Shown: positions 42,099 through 50,573, counted from the stretch's first letter. The stretch: 55,014 bases of DNA from an uncultured Gammaproteobacteria bacterium (GCA_905479985.1 CAJQOM010000012.1:1-55014), one strand, 5' to 3'. Numbers and translations are program-made. Notes: generated by a model from the sequence alone, not told the origin.

Positions 42099-42167
42099 CC
42101 AGTGGGGTCACGGTTTTGCCTCTGGCAGTCGGTTTGCAGGGCTGTGATAATAATTCAAAATAGGATT
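42099..42167 (-). pseudogene. Duplicate of the hrpB 5' end
   Basis: About 69 bases match 40230-40296 (start codon and upstream leader of hrpB) at roughly 85%, including AGTGGGGTCAC-GTTTTGCC and GGCAGTCGGTTTG. Only the first few codons and the region upstream are present. It lies just upstream of the esterase gene, 1.9 kb from the real hrpB start. Confidence 0.8.
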
Positions 42168-42213
42168 TACACAATTGCAAAATCAAGCTGGCCGGCCCTA
42201 TAATTTCAAAAAT

Positions 42214-42450
42214 CTAATCTTCAGCTATAGAATCAAATAACTTCCGCTTCGAATTCATCCAGTCACTAAATGCTTGAGGCGCTTGCATTAAGGTCATTAC
42301 CTCTCCCATCACTTTTAAATGTGCTTGATCCTGTGCCTGAAACATCGCCATGCCATGTTCTTTGCTGAGTATCGCCATATCTTCGAAGGTTTCGGCCTGA
42401 AATGTTGCATCACAAGCACCGCCCATTTCTTTACATGTCATCGTTTTCAT
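42214..42450 (-). CDS. DUF1059-like small protein
   Basis: The 78-residue protein starts MKTMTCKEMGGACDATFQAETFEDMAILSKEHG, the typical start of DUF1059 proteins, with a conserved Cys pair (C6 and C13) and an alpha-helical rest. The function is unknown; small Cys-bearing cytoplasmic proteins of this type are often stress-linked. The ATG at 42450 is preceded by AGGAAAAA, and an ATG five codons upstream is less likely. Confidence 0.78.
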   Translation of the reverse strand: MKTMTCKEMGGACDATFQAETFEDMAILSKEHGMAMFQAQDQAHLKVMGEVMTLMQAPQAFSDWMNSKRKLFDSIAED

Positions 42451-42604
42451 TATTTTTCCTTTCATAAAATAGTGCGTTTAAGCTTTTACTACATTGGTCG
42501 CCATTGACTGGCATAGTGAGATTAGGCGTTGTTAATGCCATTTTCATATACAAATCAAACTGGCTGATCCCTTTATTCTTGGTTTAATCAACTACACCTA
42601 CGTG

Positions 42605-43195
42605 TCAGAAGTTCACTTCAATGCCAAGCAAAGTGATAAGTTCATAGTATCCAATAAATACTGCTATAAAAAACGTAATAATGATCAACTCATGTTTATA
42701 ACCGTGACGATGGAAGAAGTCTCTATCTCGATGATGAACGACATCCATGAGCTCGTCAGCAAACCGAATAGACAGAAACGTCCCAACTCCGGAGAGTAAA
42801 ATCACGCTCCAATACGGATATGGCATTGTTAGAATTTGATACAGGAACCTTGTTAGTGTCGTTGTCTCATAATATTCAGCGAAATAGAGTAGTGAAATAA
42901 TGTTAATCGTAATAGCTATTGCCCAAACAGCAATTTCTGACACTAACATACGAACACCCAATATTAATCGGAGAGGGAAGTCCAATAGAAACCCAGCATC
43001 TGCAATTGGCGTACACAGAACAAAAAAGCTCCACGTTAGAATGGAGGTTATCCCTCCCGTCATAATATCGTATTGAATACTAAGGTAAGAAAAGTAAGCT
43101 ATTAGTAATGCGCATAGCAAAAGGAACTTGTAGAGCAACTGCTTCTTTGGCGCCGCACTCTTTGTTGTGACGGTCGTTTTCATTAGTGGTTTCAT
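42605..43195 (-). CDS. Conserved membrane protein with His-rich loop
   Basis: The 196-residue protein has about five membrane segments (FLLLCALLIAYFSYL, ITSILTWSFFVLCTP, VSEIAVWAIAITINIISLLYF, WSVILLSGVGTFLSI, LIIITFFIAVFIGYY). A cytoplasmic or periplasmic loop is rich in His, Arg and Asp (DVVHHRDRDFFHRHGYKHE), which may bind metal. I do not recognise a named family. Its start overlaps the stop of a 25-codon frame upstream by ATGA, implying translational coupling. Confidence 0.75.
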   Translation of the reverse strand: MKPLMKTTVTTKSAAPKKQLLYKFLLLCALLIAYFSYLSIQYDIMTGGITSILTWSFFVLCTPIADAGFLLDFPLRLILGVRMLVSEIAVWAIAITINIISLLYFAEYYETTTLTRFLYQILTMPYPYWSVILLSGVGTFLSIRFADELMDVVHHRDRDFFHRHGYKHELIIITFFIAVFIGYYELITLLGIEVNF

Positions 43196-43269
43196 TGAAT
43201 TATAGTTCTGTTATCCGTTAAACACGCTTCAGCGTTAGCAGCACAAGTCCATTTTTCACAATCGCTCAT
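43192..43269 (-). CDS. Cysteine-containing micro-ORF (25 aa) coupled to membrane protein gene
   Basis: A 25-codon frame with ribosome site GGAGAG encodes MSDCEKWTCAANAEACLTDN followed by five residues, with cysteines at 4, 9 and 16. Its TGA overlaps the ATG of the membrane protein gene (ATGA), a classic coupling arrangement. The upstream location, ribosome site and overlap suggest it is translated, either as a microprotein or as a leader. Confidence 0.45.
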   Translation of the reverse strand: MSDCEKWTCAANAEACLTDNRTIIQ

Positions 43270-43317
43270 GATTTTATCTCTCCGCAGTGGCTTTGGACAT
43301 CTGAACGAATTTCCTTG

Positions 43318-43815
43318 TCAGGCTTCACTTGCTTCTGCCAGAAAACTGAAAAATATATTGCCAACCAAAATAAGAAAGCCTATGACTAACCCCCCGACGC
43401 CGACATAAGTTAGTAGCTCTGTAACAATGTGCGAATGCGCTGCGCTGCGACCCATCGAAGGGGCGAGCAAAAACATAGTCAACCATGCAAAGGGATAAAG
43501 AGCCCCTAGGCCTATAAGCACGGAAGTCGTTTTTTTAAGTTTGTGGCTTATCGTTGAGAGTGAAACCAGTAGCAACAAGCCAATTGAGAACGCGGCTATA
43601 CCCGTAGAGTGAAAATGTGCCCGTTGTGCATAGCGCCAAATCTTATCTTGGCTTTTGGCATCGTGAATATCAGGATGTGCAGCAATCCCTTGAGCCACAA
43701 AATCCTTAAAGACATCTTCATTCACACCAAACGCAACGCCTAACGCAATGCCGAAAGCAAGCCCAAGGAGGACTAATGCCAGTCCTGGTTTTATTACTGA
43801 TAGTTCAATTCTCAT
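43318..43815 (-). CDS. Four-helix membrane protein of unknown function
   Basis: The 165-residue protein has four predicted membrane helices (ALVLLGLAFGIALGVAFGV, STGIAAFSIGLLLLVSLS, VLIGLGALYPFAWLTMFLLAP, LTYVGVGGLVIGFLILVGNIFF). Conserved-looking histidines lie at helix ends (RAHFHSTG, SAAHSHIV), a pattern seen in haem- or quinone-binding membrane proteins, but this is not diagnostic. A good ribosome site (AGGAG) fixes the start. The gene precedes the micro-ORF/membrane protein pair on the same strand. Confidence 0.72.
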   Translation of the reverse strand: MRIELSVIKPGLALVLLGLAFGIALGVAFGVNEDVFKDFVAQGIAAHPDIHDAKSQDKIWRYAQRAHFHSTGIAAFSIGLLLLVSLSTISHKLKKTTSVLIGLGALYPFAWLTMFLLAPSMGRSAAHSHIVTELLTYVGVGGLVIGFLILVGNIFFSFLAEASEA

Positions 43816-44200
43816 AAAGTGCTCCTGTGAAATCTAACGATATGCTTGTGCCCTTGCGTTTGTTAAATACCTTATGTAATGGCGGTAAGCAATAATCGAC
43901 GGGCTTTTCTATTTATTAATTCAACCTATTTCACTATAACCCCAATTTCTACATGTTAATACGCAGGATAAAATAATCTAGGGAAACACGGCGAATAACC
44001 GACAGTCTATAATAGGTTGCGTGGTTAAAATGTGGCAGGTTCAATCTACTCCGCTTTTGGTCTGTTTTGTCCGATTGTTTGACAAATAAATTAACCATTT
44101 AAGATAGCATCAAGAATAAAGGCTATTCTTTAAGTATCTCGGGTATTATTGCCACTGGATCATTCTTCTGGCTCATCTTTTTCTGTAAGGCCTTTCGTCT
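43816..44200. other. Intergenic region with degenerate repeat
   Basis: The 385-base gap holds upstream regions of two divergent genes and a roughly 60-bp repeat (43931-43990) related to 46545-46603. No other coding signal was found. Confidence 0.5.
43931..43990 (+). repeat. Degenerate 60-bp repeat, copy 1
   Basis: It shares ACTATAACCC, GTTAATAC, TAAAA-AATCTAG and CACG blocks in the same order with 46545-46603, at about 75% identity. Confidence 0.5.
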
Positions 44201-45430
44201 ATGACTAAGCAAGTTACCTTAAGTCGAACACTTTCACTGCCAATGATCCTACTTTATGGCCTCGGCACAACCATCGGTGCGGGTATTTATGCTTTAGTTG
44301 GTGAAATAGCTAATGTAGCGGGTTATTTCGCCCCAATGTCTTTCCTTCTCGCATCCTTCACAGCGGGTTTCACTGCAATCTCCTTTGCCGAATTGTGCAG
44401 TCGTTTCCCTCGCGCGGCCGGTGCGGCTTTATATGTCAAACAAGGTTTTGGCTCTGAACGCATATCTACCCTTGTTGGCCTGCTAGTCATCTTAGCCGGT
44501 CTGGTGTCGGCCGCAGCGTTGATCAATGGCTTTGTAGGTTACTTACATCAATTCATCGGCGTAGAACGTACGCTTGCTATCGTGCTAGTGACGATAGTGC
44601 TTGGCGGCATTGCCATATGGGGTATTGCCGAATCTGTCGCCGTTGCCAGTCTCATTACCCTCATTGAAATCGGCGGCATACTGCTCGTCATTGCTGTCAG
44701 TGGCAAAGGCTTAGCCACTTTCTCAGCTAACTGGACTGAATTTATTCCGCCTGCTGATATCACCAGTTGGAGTGGTATTTACTTTGGGGCAATTCTGGCT
44801 TTCTATGCCTTTATCGGTTTTGAGGATATGGTCGATGTCGCCGAAGAAGTGAAGGATGTAAAACGTAACCTTCCCCTTGCGATTTTGCTGACACTCGGTA
44901 TTACGACCCTTCTCTATATGCTGCTGATGGTGACAGCGCTATTGTCGCTAACACCGACACAGCTTGCTGACAGTAAAGCCCCCCTTGCACTACTCTATGA
45001 ACACCATACCGGAGAGAAAGCTATCGTTATCGGTATTATCGGCATGTTCGCGATTATCAACGGTGCTTTAATTCAAATGATCATGGCATCTAGGGTTATA
45101 TATGGCTTAAGTTCACGCGGACAGCTACCCAAGATATTAAGTCAGGTATATCACCGTACACGCACACCGCTGATTGCAACAGTCGTGGTCACGGTAATCG
45201 CACTCGTCCTTGCACTCATAGGCCGCCTCGGCTCACTGGCTGAAACGACCTCATTAATTATGTTAACTATCTTTTCGCTAGTAAACCTTGCCTTATGGCG
45301 CATTAAACGACGGGATCCGACTCCAAGTGGTGTGAAGGTATTTCCAATATGGATACCCATCCTTGGTTTCTTTATTAGTCTGGCCTTTGTTTTAATTCAA
45401 ATTAACGGGTTTATTAATGGGCTCTTTTAA
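44201..45430 (+). CDS. APC-family amino acid permease
   Basis: The 409-residue protein has about 12 membrane helices and the APC consensus: LSLPMILLYGLGTTIGAGIYALVGEIA in helix 1 (substrate-binding G-x-G-I), ISFAELCSRFPRAAGAALYVKQGFG, and FYAFIGFEDMVDVAEEVKDVKRNLPLAI (helix 6 region). Such permeases import amino acids or amines by proton symport. The substrate cannot be predicted. It is a single gene divergent from the four-helix membrane protein. Confidence 0.92.
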   Translation: MTKQVTLSRTLSLPMILLYGLGTTIGAGIYALVGEIANVAGYFAPMSFLLASFTAGFTAISFAELCSRFPRAAGAALYVKQGFGSERISTLVGLLVILAGLVSAAALINGFVGYLHQFIGVERTLAIVLVTIVLGGIAIWGIAESVAVASLITLIEIGGILLVIAVSGKGLATFSANWTEFIPPADITSWSGIYFGAILAFYAFIGFEDMVDVAEEVKDVKRNLPLAILLTLGITTLLYMLLMVTALLSLTPTQLADSKAPLALLYEHHTGEKAIVIGIIGMFAIINGALIQMIMASRVIYGLSSRGQLPKILSQVYHRTRTPLIATVVVTVIALVLALIGRLGSLAETTSLIMLTIFSLVNLALWRIKRRDPTPSGVKVFPIWIPILGFFISLAFVLIQINGFINGLF

Positions 45431-45520
45431 CTCAGAACCAAGGTGTTAGAGATCCGCTTCGGGACGAATACGAATATTTGAGCAACCCATTGCTGACGTG
45501 CCATTGTGAACCCTTCGCGA

Positions 45521-45889
45521 TCAGTCTTTTATTTGAAAGGGAAGCTGACAATCCCCTTTCGACTTTATCTTCTCAAGCGTAGCGACAAGCTGCTCTGCTG
45601 CATCTGCTACACGGTCTGTTGGGTAGCGCTGACAATGCTGAGTTACAAACGCCCGAAGGCTATCATAGTCAGTCTCAGTGAGATTAATGCCAGCAGCGCC
45701 CACACCAGACACAAAACCAAGTACCCAAGAAGTGAGCTGATGATAGCTAAGGGACTCTTCTGCTATCGTCCCTTTAAGCCATGTATCACAAGATATTTCA
45801 CCTGCCTGGTTATAAACTTTGTAAGAATAGGATGGGAAAGAAATTAACCCTAAAAGCAATAAACCAACAACCAATAACGATTTTTTCAT
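45521..45889 (-). CDS. Small exported protein, Rap1a/Tai-like
   Basis: The 122-residue protein has a signal peptide (MKKSLLVVGLLLLGLISFPSYS|Y), a mature helical domain with three cysteines (CDTWLKG, TQHCQRYP, GDCQLPF), a GFVSGVGAAG stretch and VADAAEQLVATLEKIKS. The pattern (W-x-x-G-F-x-S-G-x ... C-x-x-x-P-x-x-x-V-x-x-A-A-x-x-L-V) resembles Rap1a/Tai immunity-type or similar small periplasmic proteins. No effector gene is nearby, so an immunity role is not supported by context. Confidence 0.7.
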   Translation of the reverse strand: MKKSLLVVGLLLLGLISFPSYSYKVYNQAGEISCDTWLKGTIAEESLSYHQLTSWVLGFVSGVGAAGINLTETDYDSLRAFVTQHCQRYPTDRVADAAEQLVATLEKIKSKGDCQLPFQIKD

Positions 45890-46048
45890 GACTTTCTCCT
45901 TGTTTGTCTTCTTAATATAAAAGTCTCAGCATTTACGTTTTTTATCAATTATGATTGATAATTTCTTCGGGGTAATAACCTAAGAAACTATCGACTTACT
46001 CCTTTGGGCCTAACACTAACATTTGAGCAATCCCTCGCTAATGGCTGG

Positions 46049-46408
46049 TTAAGCGTCATTTTGCTGTTGAGAAATACTCCAGTTATAGGCCTCATCATAG
46101 CTGTCGCAATAATGGGTATTCTTATTTTTATGGTGAACTAACATGGCGTGAGCCCAAGGATCATGTGTCGCTGTTTCTTCTTTTACGACATAGGCAATAG
46201 ATTTGAAATTAATCATGCCAGCCAAGAAAGTATCATCACAGAATGTAAAACAATTATTGGCGCTAGTGTTAAGTATTAACCGACTGCCAGTGGGGATTTT
46301 TAGCTGCTCTATATAGGTTAGTAGTTCCTGGCCGCACAGTGAACAGCTTCCAACCTTATCCAGTCTGAGGTAATAAATATTGTCGGCAACTTTCTTTATG
46401 GAACCCAT
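46049..46408 (-). CDS. Hypothetical protein (119 aa)
   Basis: The 119-residue protein has no signal peptide or membrane segment. It contains a CSLC pair (GSCSLCGQELL), a further CFTFC pair and a His/Asn-rich end (VHHKNKNTHYCDSYDEAYNWS). The two cysteine pairs could form a small metal site. I do not recognise it. A good ribosome site (TAGGGA) precedes the ATG. Confidence 0.6.
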   Translation of the reverse strand: MGSIKKVADNIYYLRLDKVGSCSLCGQELLTYIEQLKIPTGSRLILNTSANNCFTFCDDTFLAGMINFKSIAYVVKEETATHDPWAHAMLVHHKNKNTHYCDSYDEAYNWSISQQQNDA

Positions 46409-46855
46409 AACTTTATCCCTAAAAATTAAATCAAGATTATTCCTAATAGCATGTTTAGCAATCTCCTCCGTTTATAAGACACATTTTTATGATAAAAGTT
46501 AGCGATAAACAAGACGTTTATTCTGTTTATTACGCCATCTTAGTTAACTATAACCCTATTTTTTGCAGGTTAATACAGGGGGTAAAAGAATCTAGAGGCC
46601 ACGATACCTTGAGAGACCAACTGCTTTGGGCCTGTTTCGGGCTTCTCGCTAAATTATCCCCATCACATCAGCTAATTCAGGGGTAATTTAAGACGGACCT
46701 CACTACTCTTTTTCTCACTATTTTGATTTCTATTTTTTAAAACAAGCTTTGCAAAACAGCTACATTAACGAGACAATTAAAAATTAATTGAACACATCAA
46801 CACGCTAACTCATTAAACGAGTTTATCTATAGCATCGTTTTAGCAAGGAAAAATC
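46409..46855. other. Intergenic region before DUF2058 gene
   Basis: The 447 bases contain a degenerate repeat copy (46545-46603). A 65-codon open frame (46489-46686) overlaps the repeat and has no family match or ribosome site, so I do not treat it as a gene. The rest is A+T-rich without visible structure. Confidence 0.5.
46545..46603 (+). repeat. Degenerate 60-bp repeat, copy 2
   Basis: It is the partner of 43931-43990 (about 75% identity, same block order), 2.6 kb away. Confidence 0.5.
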
Positions 46856-47401
46856 ATGGCAGGCTCATTACAAGATCAACTCAAAAAATCTGGTCTCGTC
46901 AGTAAGAAAAAGTCGCAACAATTAGATGTTGAAAAACGTAAAAAAATAAAGGCTAAAAATAAAGGCCTAAAGAGTAATAATGAGATTGCAGAAAAAGTAC
47001 AACAAGCTAAATTACAAAAAAAGCAAGATGACCAAAAACGAAATCAGCAGCAACAACAGCAAATAAAACAAAACGAAGAAAAAGCACGTATCAAGCAAAT
47101 TATTGACCAAGTGAAAATCAAAGACTATGACGGCGATACCGCTTTTAATTTTCAATTCAATAACAAAATTAAAACGCTGTATCTCAATAAAGAAAACTAC
47201 GATGCCTTAGTGGCAGGCAGTATTGGACTCTGTCAGGTCGATAACATCATCTTTATTGTGCCAAACGCAACGGTGAATAAAATCAAGTCGATTAACCCGG
47301 TGTACGTCGTATTACATCAAGACAAACTGAATACAACGCCAGAAACAGTAAGCGATGATCCCTATGCCGACTATGATATTCCCGATGATTTAATGTGGTG
47401 A
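46856..47401 (+). CDS. yaiL: DUF2058 family protein (YaiL-like)
   Basis: The 181-residue protein starts MAGSLQDQLKKSGLVSKKK and has a long charged coiled coil (residues 20-85, with a Gln-rich run RNQQQQQQIKQNEEKAR) and a C-terminal domain (DTAFNFQFNNKIKTLYLNKENYDALVAGSIGLCQVDNIIFIVP). This is the DUF2058/YaiL family, called nucleoprotein or polynucleotide-associated protein. A nucleic-acid-linked role is presumed. The coding region ends 36 bases before a truncated esterase copy on the opposite strand. Confidence 0.9.
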   Translation: MAGSLQDQLKKSGLVSKKKSQQLDVEKRKKIKAKNKGLKSNNEIAEKVQQAKLQKKQDDQKRNQQQQQQIKQNEEKARIKQIIDQVKIKDYDGDTAFNFQFNNKIKTLYLNKENYDALVAGSIGLCQVDNIIFIVPNATVNKIKSINPVYVVLHQDKLNTTPETVSDDPYADYDIPDDLMW

Positions 47402-47436
47402 TAACCCGAGGTTACAGTCGAGGTTTTTGACACTAA

Positions 47437-47738
47437 TATTTGATGGTGTCGTACCTACAAATTTGTACTGATCTTTAGAGCCATCTATCCAGCGACCGCC
47501 ATGAAAAAATACCACAACAGGAAACGTTTCTTGTTCAATATTGGGTACATAAATATCTAAATTTTGGCGCGGAAGTTGGCCATAAAGGACATCTTTTGAA
47601 ATCTGGCCGTCGTAGGTCAGCGTAGGCGCATTGACGACTGCAAACTGCAGAGGTGTGCAGGCAACAAGAAAGGCCATAAAGAAGAGTATAGTTAGTATTT
47701 TTTGCATGTGATAAATACGCTTTAAAATTTCAGATGGA
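47437..47738 (-). pseudogene. Truncated duplicate of the lipoprotein esterase
   Basis: About 300 bases match 41749-42048 at about 95%. They cover the upstream region, start codon, lipoprotein signal and the first 87 codons to the ...YKFVGTT segment, then the match stops. The catalytic serine, acid and histidine are lost, so the product cannot be an enzyme, although the signal peptide and start remain open (47707 down to an unrelated stop at 47390). High identity points to a recent event. Confidence 0.9.
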
Positions 47739-47774
47739 TTCAGATTTCCACCAATTTGATAATACCTATATTGA

Positions 47775-47885
47775 TGTTTTCTTGCCCCATCAGCCGTCCC
47801 GGTACCGGCCGTACTACTTATGTTTGCTTCAGCACTCTTCGGCTTTATGGGCTGCAGTCGTAGCGCTAAAAACTTAGCGACTTAA
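47775..47885 (+). pseudogene. Remnant of a PEP-CTERM protein gene (3' end)
   Basis: Reading in frame to the TAA at 47883-47885 gives a tail, VPVPAVLLMFASALFGFMG, followed by CSRSAKNLAT. This is the VPxPA/hydrophobic helix/basic layout of an exosortase sorting signal. An in-frame TGA at 47772-47774 cuts it off and no body domain is found upstream. A terminator nearly identical to that of the intact PEP-CTERM gene follows 26 bases after the stop, matching the spacing there. Confidence 0.75.
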
Positions 47886-47911
47886 GTAACAGCACAGCAA
47901 AATAAAACATC

Positions 47912-47945
47912 AAGCCGTAGTGATTCAGTTCATTACGGCTTTTTT
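47912..47945 (+). terminator. Terminator homologous to the PEP-CTERM gene terminator
   Basis: AAGCCGTAGTGA pairs with TCATTACGGCTT (one G-U) around TTCAGT, followed by T residues. Stem and loop match the terminator of the gene at 32805-33395 except for one or two bases. Confidence 0.85.
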
Positions 47946-48128
47946 GAAAATATCAAAGGGTCAGCCAGTTTATTTTTAGGTAGATTATAGCCATTCTACT
48001 CTGAAAGTGACGTTCTGGTTTTTGGCTATCTGCTTTAAGTCGTTAGCTGTTTCAGGGCAGTATGATATCCATGCAAAAGTTAGGTTGATTGATTTGATTT
48101 CTGTTAATAATGGTGGGTAAATCCAGCA

Positions 48129-49766
48129 TTAATCGCGAGTCCAGCCTTTACGTTTAGCCCGTTTTTCTAGGCGGGCTACTTTGTTGACGATGTGGTAAAT
48201 CGCATTTTGTTCTAATAAACCACTGACTAAGGCTGAACCTGGTCCAGTTGCATAGATGGCAACGTCTTCAGCAGCATGGGTCTCTGAAGAAAGCGGGACG
48301 ACCACTTCAGGATGAAAGCCTTGGTCTGTTGTATCAACGGTGGTTAAATCAGATCGGCCACCATGGTTGATGTCTTCATCGTAAATAGTGTCACCACCTT
48401 TTGGTAAGACATGGAAACCACGGCCATTGGTATAACTCAATGTGCTGTAGGGTAGGCCATCGGCTGCCATTGTTTCACTTTGTTCTGGGTTACCTGCACT
48501 GTCGTTGCTAATGACTTTGCCTAAAATTGGGTTACCGCGTGTTGGATAGCCACCGATTGTGAATACGTGGCTGTGGTCAGCTGTGACGATGATTAAGGTG
48601 TCACGCGGGTTTGTGTTGTCGTATGCCGTTTTAATGGCGTTAGCGAACTCAACAGTATCTTGTAGCGCACGCTTAGGGTTAGTGGCATGGTGGGCGTGGT
48701 CAATACGGCCTGCTTCCACATGTAATAAGAATCCTTTCGGATTGTTATCTAATATATCTATTGCTGTCTTTGTCATGTCGCTTAAAGAGGGCTCTTTTCC
48801 TGCGTCCGTTTCACGGTCAAGTTCATATGCCATATGGGACATGTCGAAGAGACCTAATAGATGGTCAACTTGGTTAGGCGAAATGGCATCGAATTGGCTT
48901 TTGTTCCAGACGTATTGTGCATTTTGATATTGTGATGTCCACTCTGCTGTTAAATCACGGCCATCTGTTCGTTCGCCACGACCACCATCTTCTGGGTCAA
49001 TACCTTCGATACGTTCGATGAAGTTACGACGGCCACCACCTAAGGCAACCTCTAAGCCATTCACCCAAGGGTAATCGTCTTGGAACCGGTCAGGAAATTC
49101 AATCAATTGACGTGCGATGTCGGGGCAATCCCCTGGGTTTGAGAACTTGCTGGCATCACGGTCATCTTCGAAGTTTCTGTCCATGCTATGGGCATAGGTT
49201 GCGGCGGGTGTGGCATGTGTGAGTCGAGCTGTTGTAACAACGCCAGTCGACATGCCGATGATTTCTGCCAGTTCGAGTGATGTGGTGAGTTCGTTGCCTT
49301 TTTGGGAGTCGCAGTCACCACGGGTGGTGTTTTGGTTAACGCTAATGAGGCCGGCTTTGGTTTTGACGCCCGTTGTGATGGCGGTCATGGTGCCAGCAGA
49401 GTCAGGTGTTTGCTGATTGGTGTTATAGGTTTTAGATAAGGCAAGGTGAGGGAATGTTTCGAAGAAGAGTGCGTGCTCTTCGCCCGCTAAACCCAGTTGT
49501 TGTCCTTCATAAATACGGGCAGCTGTTTGGGTTGAAATACCCATGCCATCAGCGACGAAGACGATGACATTTTTGGCACGCTGTCTGGCATTGTCATGGG
49601 CTTTGCGTGTGATGTTGAGATTGTCTTCGATGGCTTGCTTGCCTTGTTGATACCAGTCATCTGCATTTTTTGGGCTTGTTAGATTGGTGTCAGCCTGTAC
49701 GGTTATTGCTGTCGCCGTGAGCAAGGTTGTCAATATTGCCAAGGAGAGGCTTTTGTTACGTTTCAT
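48129..49766 (-). CDS. Alkaline phosphatase (PhoA-like), exported
   Basis: The 545-residue protein (from ATG 49766) has a signal peptide (MKRNKSLSLAILTTLLTATAITVQA|D) and an alkaline phosphatase fold: VIVFVADGMGISTQTAARI (metal aspartate), the nucleophile in QTPDSAGTMTAITTGVKTKAG, FLLHVEAGRIDHAHHATNPKRALQD and VTADHSHVFTIGGYPTRGNPI (metal histidines). It releases phosphate from organic esters in the periplasm. A longer reading from 49826 would place the signal peptide internally, so the shorter start is preferred. No Pho box was identified by eye. Confidence 0.92.
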   Translation of the reverse strand: MKRNKSLSLAILTTLLTATAITVQADTNLTSPKNADDWYQQGKQAIEDNLNITRKAHDNARQRAKNVIVFVADGMGISTQTAARIYEGQQLGLAGEEHALFFETFPHLALSKTYNTNQQTPDSAGTMTAITTGVKTKAGLISVNQNTTRGDCDSQKGNELTTSLELAEIIGMSTGVVTTARLTHATPAATYAHSMDRNFEDDRDASKFSNPGDCPDIARQLIEFPDRFQDDYPWVNGLEVALGGGRRNFIERIEGIDPEDGGRGERTDGRDLTAEWTSQYQNAQYVWNKSQFDAISPNQVDHLLGLFDMSHMAYELDRETDAGKEPSLSDMTKTAIDILDNNPKGFLLHVEAGRIDHAHHATNPKRALQDTVEFANAIKTAYDNTNPRDTLIIVTADHSHVFTIGGYPTRGNPILGKVISNDSAGNPEQSETMAADGLPYSTLSYTNGRGFHVLPKGGDTIYDEDINHGGRSDLTTVDTTDQGFHPEVVVPLSSETHAAEDVAIYATGPGSALVSGLLEQNAIYHIVNKVARLEKRAKRKGWTRD

Positions 49767-49922
49767 TATCGAGTTGTCCATGTCGTTTAGGTTTCGCACC
49801 GTTAAGTCACTATTTTGTCTGCGCATTATTTTATAGGATATTCATTGTGTTTGATGGGCTGATTTTATTAAGGCGAGGTGAGAATATGATAGGCTTTGTT
49901 TACTTTATGTTTGTTAGGCGTT

Positions 49923-50573
49923 ATGCCCATAGTTATGCAACCTAAACCGTTTGAAAATCAGTTGGCAGAACAGGAAATGGCTTGTCACGAGTGTGATTTG
50001 TTGGTCAGCTTTCCTGAGCTTGAGCCAGGCAGTGCTGCGGTGTGCCCACGCTGTGATTATGTCCTGACAAAACGGCATCAAAATGCGATGGAACGGCTGT
50101 TGGCCTTTTCTGTTTCGGGCTTGGTTTTTTTATTAATGTCGGCTTTATATCCTTTTTTAAGTTTCAGTGCCAATGGGCAAGAGCGGGTGGTGACATTGTT
50201 GCAGAGTCTTGACGTGTTAGCCGATGAGCAACAGGTTCTGTTGGCGCTGCTAATTATGGTGGTGATTTTAATTATTCCGGCTGCCTTTTTAATGGGTGTT
50301 GTCTATGTGATTGGTGGATTGAAATACGGGGCTGTTTTACCGCCTTATGGTCGACGGGTTTTGCGGTTTATTTTGGCTTTAGCACCCTGGAGCATGGTGG
50401 AAATATTTTTAATCGGCACGATGGTGAGCTTGGTTAAAATTGCCTCTTTGGCCACGATTAGTTTGGGCATGTCTTTTTGGTCTTATATTGCTTTTACGGT
50501 TTTGATGACCTTGGTGTTATTGCATTTGGATAAAGTGCAAGTTTGGTCTTGGGTTGAAAACAGTGAGTATTAG
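49923..50573 (+). CDS. pqiA: Paraquat-inducible protein A, first half-type subunit
   Basis: The 216-residue protein has a cytoplasmic zinc-ribbon (CHECDLLVSF...CPRCDY, about residues 19-43) and four membrane helices (FSVSGLVFLLMSALYPFLSF, LLALLIMVVILIIPAAFLMGVVYVI, FILALAPWSMVEIFLIGTM, SYIAFTVLMTLVLLHL). It corresponds to one of the two repeats of E. coli PqiA, here split over two genes. PqiA is the inner-membrane partner of the PqiB MCE tunnel. The start is uncertain between ATG 49923 and ATG 49935. It overlaps the next gene. Confidence 0.87.
   Translation: MPIVMQPKPFENQLAEQEMACHECDLLVSFPELEPGSAAVCPRCDYVLTKRHQNAMERLLAFSVSGLVFLLMSALYPFLSFSANGQERVVTLLQSLDVLADEQQVLLALLIMVVILIIPAAFLMGVVYVIGGLKYGAVLPPYGRRVLRFILALAPWSMVEIFLIGTMVSLVKIASLATISLGMSFWSYIAFTVLMTLVLLHLDKVQVWSWVENSEY

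Noticed and set aside
45506-45847. 113-codon open frame on the plus strand
   Set aside because: It is antisense to the exported protein gene at 45521-45889, which has a clear signal peptide and start.
46489-46686. 65-codon open frame on the plus strand
   Set aside because: It overlaps a degenerate repeat, lacks a ribosome site and has no recognisable family or composition typical of the neighbours.
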